DNA from: Stramonita haemastoma
Lineage: Eukaryota > Mollusca > Gastropoda > Neogastropoda > Muricidae
Length of the DNA: 12,500 nt
NCBI GenBank assembly: GCA_030674155.1
Contig: CM060329.1
Coordinates: forward strand, 25,189,675-25,202,174
Reading direction: 5' to 3'
The position numbers and the translations under genes were made by a program. The notes beneath the pieces were generated by a model. It searched no databases and was not told where the DNA came from. It saw only the letters and a list, made by a program, of their open reading frames with translations. How positions within the stretch are numbered: the stretch's first letter is position 1; each line of letters starts with the position of its first letter. Positions 7,789-12,500 of this stretch are shown here, piece by piece.

Positions 7789-7823
7789 GGGGGGGGGGGG
7801 GGGGGGGGGGAAGGGGGGGGGGG
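7789..7823. repeat. Poly-G runs (22 G and 11 G)
   Basis: The longest homopolymer in the window: 22 G at 7789-7810, AA, then 11 G at 7813-7823. It lies beside the truncated end of the following SINE copy. Confidence 0.92.
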
Positions 7824-7851
7824 TTGTGACGCGGCCGTTCTGCGTGCGTTC

Positions 7852-8002
7852 GCACACGGAGCCTCGGTTTATAATCTCATCCGAAGGATTTTGGGGGGAA
7901 AGAGGAGTCTGTCACTAATGTTAATTCCAAGGGAAAATATTCCCTTAAACGGGAATCGAACCCAGGTCGTCATATTGTGAGCGGATTGTGACGAAGCTAA
8001 CT
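7852..8002 (-). mobile_element. SINE-A relative, copy 2 (truncated after central domain)
   Basis: Minus strand: B box GGGTTCGATTCCC at 7964-7952 is a perfect GGTTCGANNCC. The A-box region, TAACCAGTTAGCTTCG near 8000-7985, is degenerate and looks like TAGCCTAGTGGTTAG with a short deletion. Downstream comes GAATTAACATTAGTGACAGA and then the central domain CCTTCGGATGAGATTATAAA with CCGAGGCTCCGTGTGC at 7891-7852, homologous to 3625-3665. The 3' half of the full SINE is missing; sequence beyond is GCGTGC and the poly-G tracts. Confidence 0.82.
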
Positions 8003-8336
8003 GGTTATTACGATAAACAGACTGAGTTTACATTTTTTTGGATGGGTAAAATGTTTACTTCTGTCACTTTTTTTTCGGAACAGGTTACAGTTAGTGGCCA
8101 TAATTCTTTCCTAGGTCACGATTTTATTGCATGTGATTCTGTACAGCATATGTGACCCACTTTTGTCTTTCCGTTTTCTTTTGTTGAGGTTTTGTTTTGT
8201 TGTTTTGTGGATGAGGGTGGTGGGGTGGTGTGGGGATGCTCTTGATTTTAGTGGTTATTTTGTTTACTTGTTTTGTTTGTTGGTGAATTCGATTTAAAAC
8301 GGGAAAAAATAGCAGTTAGTGAACACATCACCCATG
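8003..8336. other. Unassigned DNA
   Basis: T/G-rich on the plus strand, with TTTTG and GGTGGTG patches around 8170-8240. No tandem order, gene or known element seen. Confidence 0.45.
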
Positions 8337-8420
8337 CGCGCGCGCGCGCCACACACACACACACACACATACACACACATACACACACACACATATACAT
8401 ACACATACACACACACACAC
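8337..8420. repeat. (GC)n-(CA)n compound microsatellite
   Basis: A (CG)n run of about 12 bp (8337-8348) passes into CA repeats with CATACA interruptions. Both parts are alternating purine-pyrimidine and can adopt Z-DNA. Confidence 0.92.
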
Positions 8421-8504
8421 TCACCCACTCACACGGTTCAAGATCTAATAAACTTCTGACCCATAGTGGTGCATAGAGGGTTTCATAAAAAAGTAATTGT
8501 AACA

Positions 8505-8755
8505 CATACACATATATATAATTATTTATATATATTATGCACATATTATATATATATATATATATAATTATGTGTATACACACACATTATAAGTATTATA
8601 TATATATATATATATATATATTCACAGAGAGAGACAGAGACAGAGTGAGATATATATAGATATAGATAGATATAGATATATATATAGAGAGAGATATATA
8701 GAGAGAGAGAGATATATAGATATATATATTCACAGAGAGACAGAGTGAGATGTAT

Positions 8756-8760
<5 letters not shown>
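8505..8760. repeat. (TA)n / TATAGA complex with an internal duplication
   Basis: AT arrays at about 8513-8530, 8547-8566 and 8597-8620, then GATATA/GAGAGA mixtures. The segment TTCACAGAGAGA..CAGAGTGAGAT occurs at 8621-8651 and again at 8729-8751, both preceded by TATATATA and followed by TATATAGATA, so about 108 bp seems to have been duplicated. Confidence 0.9.
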
Positions 8761-8837
<77 letters not shown>

Positions 8838-8838
8838 G

Positions 8839-8927
<89 letters not shown>
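8761..8927. repeat. (GATA)n then (GA)n array
   Basis: About seven GATA units (8758-8787) followed by some 140 bp of GA with periodic GGAG interruptions. Polypurine on this strand, the mirror image of the polypyrimidine tracts at 1655 and 2480. Confidence 0.95.
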
Positions 8928-8929
<2 letters not shown>

Positions 8930-8931
<2 letters not shown>

Positions 8932-9030
8932 TCGGCTGGAGCCCTGATGTTCACCAATCATAAGATTTTGCGGATGCAACCGTTTTTATCCACCATCTAG
9001 GTAGCCGCATGTCGACTTCGGGGATATCTA
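8930..9030 (+). mobile_element. Divergent fragment of a gastropod repeat (tentative)
   Basis: The stretch with ATGCAACCGTTTTTATCCAC, CATCTAGGTAGCCGCATG and TCGACTTCGGGG resembles a common snail repeat that I recall as ATGACCGTTTTTACCCCGCC, CATGTAGGCAGCCATA and CGTTTTCGGGGG; the preceding CGGCTGGAGCCCTGATGTTC also aligns loosely. Many substitutions indicate an old copy. It lies between the (GA)n array and a GT array. Identification is from memory, not from another copy in this window. Confidence 0.4.
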
Positions 9031-9121
9031 AATACGACACATGTGCATGCATTAAAAAAAATTTCATCCAGTTCTACCGGCGCGAAATGGCCTACTCTTC
9101 GAAAGGCGGAACGGGTTTTAA

Positions 9122-9130
9122 AGTGTGTTC

Positions 9131-9161
<31 letters not shown>

Positions 9162-9190
9162 ATGTGTGTGTGTGTGTGTTTGTGTGTGTA

Positions 9191-9222
<32 letters not shown>

Positions 9223-9225
9223 GTG

Positions 9226-9256
<31 letters not shown>

Positions 9257-9262
9257 TTTGTG
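9122..9262. repeat. (GT)n microsatellite abutting SINE-A copy 3
   Basis: About 140 bp of GT with TTTG, TATG and TGGTG interruptions. Its right end merges into the central-domain end of the adjacent minus-strand SINE, at the site where a full element reads GTGTGCA. Confidence 0.95.
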
Positions 9263-9447
9263 CACGGGGCCTCAGTATATAGTCTCATCTGAAAGACTTT
9301 TTGGGGAAGAGTGGAGTCAGTACTGATGTTAACCCCAAGAGGGGGGGGGGGTGGATCATCCCTTAAAACGGGTGCCTCCGTGGTGGTTCGATCCCGGGCC
9401 GTCGGATCACGCGAACAACGCTCTAACCACTAGGCTATCCCGTCCCC
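9261..9447 (-). mobile_element. SINE-A relative, copy 3 (ends in CA repeat)
   Basis: Minus strand from 9447: GGGATAGCCTAGTGGTTAGA contains a tRNA A box TAGCCTAGTGG (9437-9427). The B box GGGATCGAACC is at 9395-9385. The body includes GGGGTTAACATCAGTACTGA, then the central domain AGTCTTTCAGATGAGACTAT with ACTGAGGCCCCGTGCAC (9298-9261), homologous to 3625-3665 and 7852-7892. An 11-G run at 9341-9351 (poly-C in the element) interrupts it. The 3' half is replaced by (CA)n. Confidence 0.85.
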
Positions 9448-9506
9448 CTTCACCCCACCCCGTAGCCTGTATAATTTTGATCAACAAAAGCGCATTTTCA
9501 ACACTG

Positions 9507-9621
9507 CCTAACACTAACACACACACATACACACACGTACACACACTCACACACACACTCACACACATACACGCACACATACATTCACACACTAACACTA
9601 ACACTAACACACAAACAAACA

Positions 9622-9672
<51 letters not shown>

Positions 9673-9690
9673 CACACACACACACACACA
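9507..9690. repeat. CA-rich block with CTAACA units and pure (CA)n
   Basis: CACACATACA/CACTCACA mixtures, a CTAACA hexamer run at about 9590-9608, and purer CA from about 9624 to 9690. The CTAACA run is too short and of the wrong sequence to be telomeric. Confidence 0.93.
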
Positions 9691-10000
9691 AAACTGTGTT
9701 CAAAATGTTTATGTTTTTCAAAGTAAAACTGATTACATCAAACCACCATAATAGCATCTGCTGTTGCAGCGCCCAAGAAAATCTCTTATGAAAACATAGG
9801 ATACACTGTGTTATTATACACAAGCAATAAAACGAATTATAAAGACAAGCCAAGGAATGTCTGAGAAACACAAGCTCCACCCCCACAACCCCCTCCCTCC
9901 CTCCCCCCCAATCTCGGCCCCACCCTCTCACCCTGAAGAAAAGCCCAAAATGAACACATAAATTCGATTCAACTACCCCTTCTCAAAAGTCTAATTACAA

Positions 10001-10002
<2 letters not shown>
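9691..10002. other. Unassigned DNA with a C-rich patch
   Basis: Mixed A-rich sequence. 9878-9909 is a C-rich CCACCCCCA/CCTCCCTCCC patch. The minus-strand frame spanning this and the CA block shows only Val-Cys strings and basic filler, with no motif. Confidence 0.45.
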
Positions 10003-10326
<324 letters not shown>

Positions 10327-10330
10327 GTTC

Positions 10331-10379
10331 TTCTTCTTCTTCAGTTTAACGTCCTTCCACTAAAAAGTGATATCAGACA
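10331..10379 (-). mobile_element. Mini-element copy 3, enclosed by (GT)n
   Basis: Plus strand: (TTC)n, then AGTTTAACGTCCTTCCACTA, then AAAAGTGATATCAGACAG. Reversed, this gives CTGTCTGATATCACTTTTTA, then GTGGAAGGACGTTAAACTGA and (GAA)n, the same core and tail layout as the copy at 5568-5632. GT repeats lie on both sides. Confidence 0.75.
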
Positions 10380-10385
10380 GGCAAG

Positions 10386-10545
10386 TGTGTGAGTGTGTGT
10401 GTGTGTGTGCGCGTGCGTGTGTACGCGCACACGCGCGCGTGCGCGCGTGCGTGTGTCTGTGTCTGTGTGTGCGTGCGTGAATGCGTGCGTGAGTGTGAGT
10501 GTATGTGTGTGTGAGAGTGTGTGCGCGCGCGTGTGCGTGTGTGAT
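10386..10545. repeat. (GT)n with GCGC/CGTG variants
   Basis: About 160 bp of GT interrupted by GCGCGTGCG, ACGCGCACAC and TGAGTG segments. The section 10410-10455 is strongly alternating purine-pyrimidine and near-palindromic (GTACGCGCACACGCGCGCGT), a good Z-DNA candidate. Confidence 0.93.
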
Positions 10546-10906
10546 TACGCTTTGACAGTCTATATTACAAAGTATTAAAGAGAACCGAGGGGAAAAAAAA
10601 ACAAACAAAAAAAAAAAACAGCTGCAAGTAGGCCTATGGTTTTGGACTATAAGGGAAAAAAGAAAACAGCAACAAAAAACCCACTAACCCTTCAAGCTAA
10701 AAAAAGAAAGTAAACAAGAACTTAACTATTAACTAACAATAGGAACTATAACATGCAGACAAATTTTGGATTTTGGATACATTTACACACACTGATGTAT
10801 ATAATGTGCCCAAAGTTGGGGTGAGGTGGGGGGGGGGGGGGGACTAGAGCTATTGAAGAGGTATACAGAAGAGGTCAAAGAATTTCCATTAAAACAAAAC
10901 GATCAA
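10546..10906. other. Unassigned A-rich DNA, possible LINE 3' UTR; poly-G 10828-10842
   Basis: A-rich runs at 10592-10619 and 10660-10700, then a 15-G homopolymer at 10828-10842. On the minus strand this lies downstream of the LINE C-terminus at 10907-11124 and may include its 3' UTR, but no tandem tail is visible. Confidence 0.4.
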
Positions 10907-11122
10907 TCACAGGAAGATACCAACTGAGCTGTGTAACAGACATTCAGAGATTCTGCAAAGAAGTATATCATTGTTGAGGATGCTTTTAAGCGTTTCAGAT
11001 GATTCTAAAAGGAAGGGATCTTTCAATGTAATAGAAATAAATTCTTTAATTTGAGGACAACAAGTAAGCAGATGTTTAACACTAATTTGTTTTCCACACA
11101 TGCATAGTATGTTCTTACAATA

Positions 11123-11124
<2 letters not shown>
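10907..11124 (-). pseudogene. LINE ORF2 C-terminal zinc-motif fragment
   Basis: The minus-strand frame reads YCKNILCMCGKQISVKHLL, then TCCPQIKEF, and later SSETLKSILNNDILLC and CRISECLLHSSVGIFL before the stop. 'C.CG....V.HLL..CP' is the terminal CCHC-type motif of RNase-H-bearing non-LTR retrotransposon ORF2 proteins (Jockey/I-like groups), and 'TL.SIL......I...L...GI' matches the short tail that follows it. The visible part is about 72 codons with no internal stop. The start is not a real start: upstream coding sequence ends at the (GT)n array at 11125, which would read as Thr-His. It differs in motif from the remnant at 1743-2140, so at least two LINE types are present. Confidence 0.75.
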
Positions 11125-11209
<85 letters not shown>

Positions 11210-11250
11210 TGTGTATTTGTGTATTACTCCATAATTTCACACATACACAT

Positions 11251-11320
<70 letters not shown>
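11125..11320. repeat. (GT)n - spacer - (TA)n compound microsatellite
   Basis: GT from 11125 to about 11220 (interrupted near 11203-11218), a spacer with TATTACTCCATAATTTCA, CACATACACA, then TA from about 11250 to 11320. Same order as 10003-10200, with the spacer motif repeated again after the TA array. Confidence 0.95.
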
Positions 11321-11321
<1 letters not shown>

Positions 11322-11334
11322 CTCCATAATTTCA

Positions 11335-11808
11335 AAATCTCGATAGAAAATGATCAAAAATTTATATATTTTTTAAAAAGGTTAAGCATGCATGTTATTA
11401 CAATGGAGAAAATAAAGACAATGTTCACAAAAAACAAAAAACCCAAAAAAACCCGAAAGATGGAATATTACATAATGAAACCCACTTGATTACTAGCAAT
11501 ACCAAAAATTATCTCCCATCCTGAGCGTTGACGACAGATGTTATCTCCCTTGATCCATATTGGTTTATTCTCTAATGAAGCCACACGACACCAGAAAAAA
11601 AACCCATAGATGCAGTTCTGTGAAAGGGGGATCTATACTTCTCCCCTACTTTTCTTCTTCCTTTCACTGTTAGAGGCATCATTAAAGCAAAATGCCAGAG
11701 AATTAGTTTCTTCTACACCAGATTTTGTTATTACTGAAACTTATATGTCTTATTCTTCAGTTTCAATAGATGTTTTCCATTCTGTTCAGTTAGCACTTTT
11801 TTATGCGT

Positions 11809-11814
<6 letters not shown>
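11335..11814. other. Unassigned DNA
   Basis: A-rich with AAAACCCAAAAAAACCC near 11430-11455 and two TTATCTCCC words at 11510 and 11541. A plus-strand frame from 11610 has more ordinary composition than most here (EASLKQNARELVSSTPDFVI) and vaguely suggests the RNase H region of a LINE, but it is short, has no clear catalytic pattern and runs into (CT)n. I make no call. Confidence 0.4.

Positions 11815-11882
<68 letters not shown>
11815..11882. repeat. (CT)n microsatellite
   Basis: An uninterrupted run of about 33 CT units ending in TTTCTGAG. The third long CT/TC array on this strand. Confidence 0.95.
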
Positions 11883-11885
<3 letters not shown>

Positions 11886-11955
11886 GAGATTTTCTTTTGC
11901 TTTACTTTGCTGTTGGTTTCTGATTTTTTTTAGGAGGGGACGAGAGAGTCTTGGA

Positions 11956-11971
11956 GGGGGGGGGGGGGGGG
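11956..11971. repeat. Poly-G run (16 G)
   Basis: A 16-base G homopolymer, adjoining the start of the retroelement 3' end that follows. Confidence 0.92.
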
Positions 11972-12090
11972 TTGCTACTCCCTAACCAGCGCATGGGCCG
12001 GATAAAAAAGTATGTAACTGCTTACTCTGTTACCCTTGGAAAATAAAGATCATTCATTCATTCATTCATTCATTTATTTATTCATTCTCT
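11972..12090 (+). mobile_element. LINE-type 3' terminus with (CATT)n tail
   Basis: TATGTAACTGCTTACTCTGT, then TACCCTTGGAAAATAAAGAT, followed by (CATT)n from about 12051 to 12090. A polyadenylation-like AATAAA at 12042-12047 immediately before a tetramer tail fits the 3' end of a non-LTR retrotransposon. Body sequence before it is cut at the poly-G run. Confidence 0.5.
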
Positions 12091-12149
12091 CATTCTCTGT
12101 GTCTGTCAGTCTCTTATCTCTCTTTGTTGAACTGTTGTAGTATTTGGCG

Positions 12150-12360
12150 CGTTTTTTTCATGAAACAATCAATCATCGTCTTCATGGAACAAACAATCAT
12201 CCTCTTCATGAAACAAGCAATCATCGTCTTCATGGAACAAACAAACAAACAATCATGGTCTCCATGAAACAAAAAAACCACCACCGTCTTCCTAAAACAA
12301 ACAATAAGCGTCATCATCAAACAAACGACTCATCATTTTCATGACACAAACAACAGTCTC
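12150..12360. repeat. 24-bp minisatellite, ~8 copies
   Basis: Unit TTCATGAAACAAACAATCATCGTC-like. The first three repeats are 24 bp each, then lengths of 32, 28 and 24 bp occur through extra CAAA or A insertions, and the last copies diverge. CATGAAAC and CATGGAAC units alternate at first, suggesting a 48-bp higher-order unit. Both strands carry short frames (Met-Lys-Thr-Met on the minus strand) only because 24 is a multiple of three. Confidence 0.85.
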
Positions 12361-12386
12361 TCCATCACCAGCCCCAAACTGATGGA

Positions 12387-12410
12387 AGCAGCAGCAGCAG
12401 CAGCAGCAGC
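12387..12410. repeat. (GCA)n trinucleotide repeat
   Basis: Eight AGC/GCA units followed by CCGGAAACC and further GCTGC-rich sequence to about 12460. It could encode poly-Gln or poly-Ala at an exon edge, but the window ends before this can be judged. Confidence 0.85.
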
Positions 12411-12500
12411 CCGGAAACCAAAGGCCGAGGGATGCTGCATGCTGCAGGCGCCGCTGCTGCTTGCCTCATGGCGTCCCACCAAAGCCAGGAGACGCATGGG

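Noticed and set aside
9407..9931. 174-residue minus-strand open frame
   Set aside because: It crosses a SINE head, a CA block (Val-Cys strings) and C-rich filler, with no domain.
11510..11553. Two TTATCTCCC words as terminal repeats of a small transposon
   Set aside because: Both are in the same orientation, about 30 bp apart, with no inverted partner.
11610..11810. Possible LINE RNase H fragment (SSTPDFVITETYMSYSSVS)
   Set aside because: Resembles the fold's pattern only vaguely; no acidic catalytic residues are placed convincingly and the next sequence is CT repeat.
12387..12410. CAG repeat as a poly-glutamine exon
   Set aside because: No splice-site-bounded open frame can be shown before the window ends.

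Overview
This window reads as non-coding, repeat-dense nuclear DNA of an animal, most likely a gastropod mollusc. The organism guess rests on a near full-length tRNA-headed SINE at 3486-3895, whose body I recognise from memory as a family common in marine snails, and on the extreme load of long CA/GT, CT/GA and AT microsatellites. No intact host gene is supported. No open frame has the composition of an ordinary protein: the longer ones are CA, CT, AT or GT repeats read as Thr-His, Ser-Leu, Tyr-Ile or Val-Cys, or SINE copies read through.

Layout: 1-560 is A+T-rich degenerate simple sequence. 588-1298 holds (CA)n, a CCA-rich tract and poly-G. 1655-2140 is a long (CT)n fused to a decayed plus-strand LINE ORF2 C-terminus. 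2393-2970 is poly-G, (CT)n, (TA)n and (CATA)n. 2973-3320 holds one SINE copy and the tail of another, both from a minus-strand family ('SINE-B'). 3486-3895 is a plus-strand tRNA SINE ('SINE-A'). 4129-4235 is an (AAT)n tail with a LINE/SINE-type 3' end on the minus strand. 4829-5800 is five tandem copies of a ~180-bp unit, one interrupted by a tiny inserted element. 6104-7017 holds a (GTATT)n tail, two more SINE-B copies and a LINE-type tail. 7104-7352 and 10003-10545 are GT blocks that each contain the same tiny element. 7852-8002 and 9261-9447 are two minus-strand SINE-A relatives. 8337-8930 is a CA/AT/GA complex. 10907-11124 is a second LINE C-terminus, minus strand, cut by (GT)n. 11950-12090 is a plus-strand retroelement tail with (CATT)n, and 12150-12360 is a 24-bp minisatellite.

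By eye, about a quarter of the window is simple sequence, and much of the rest is retroelement remnant. There is no operon or pathway. The parts are connected historically: retroelements supply tails and junctions next to microsatellites, and microsatellites cut through the elements. The observations I rate highest are a SINE that looks like a tRNA head joined to the 3' half of 5S rRNA, a ~45-bp element found three times with CA/GT repeats on both sides (once as an apparent clean insertion into the tandem array), and a 15-bp motif found three times at GT/AT microsatellite junctions. I did not find a convincing new multi-gene system.
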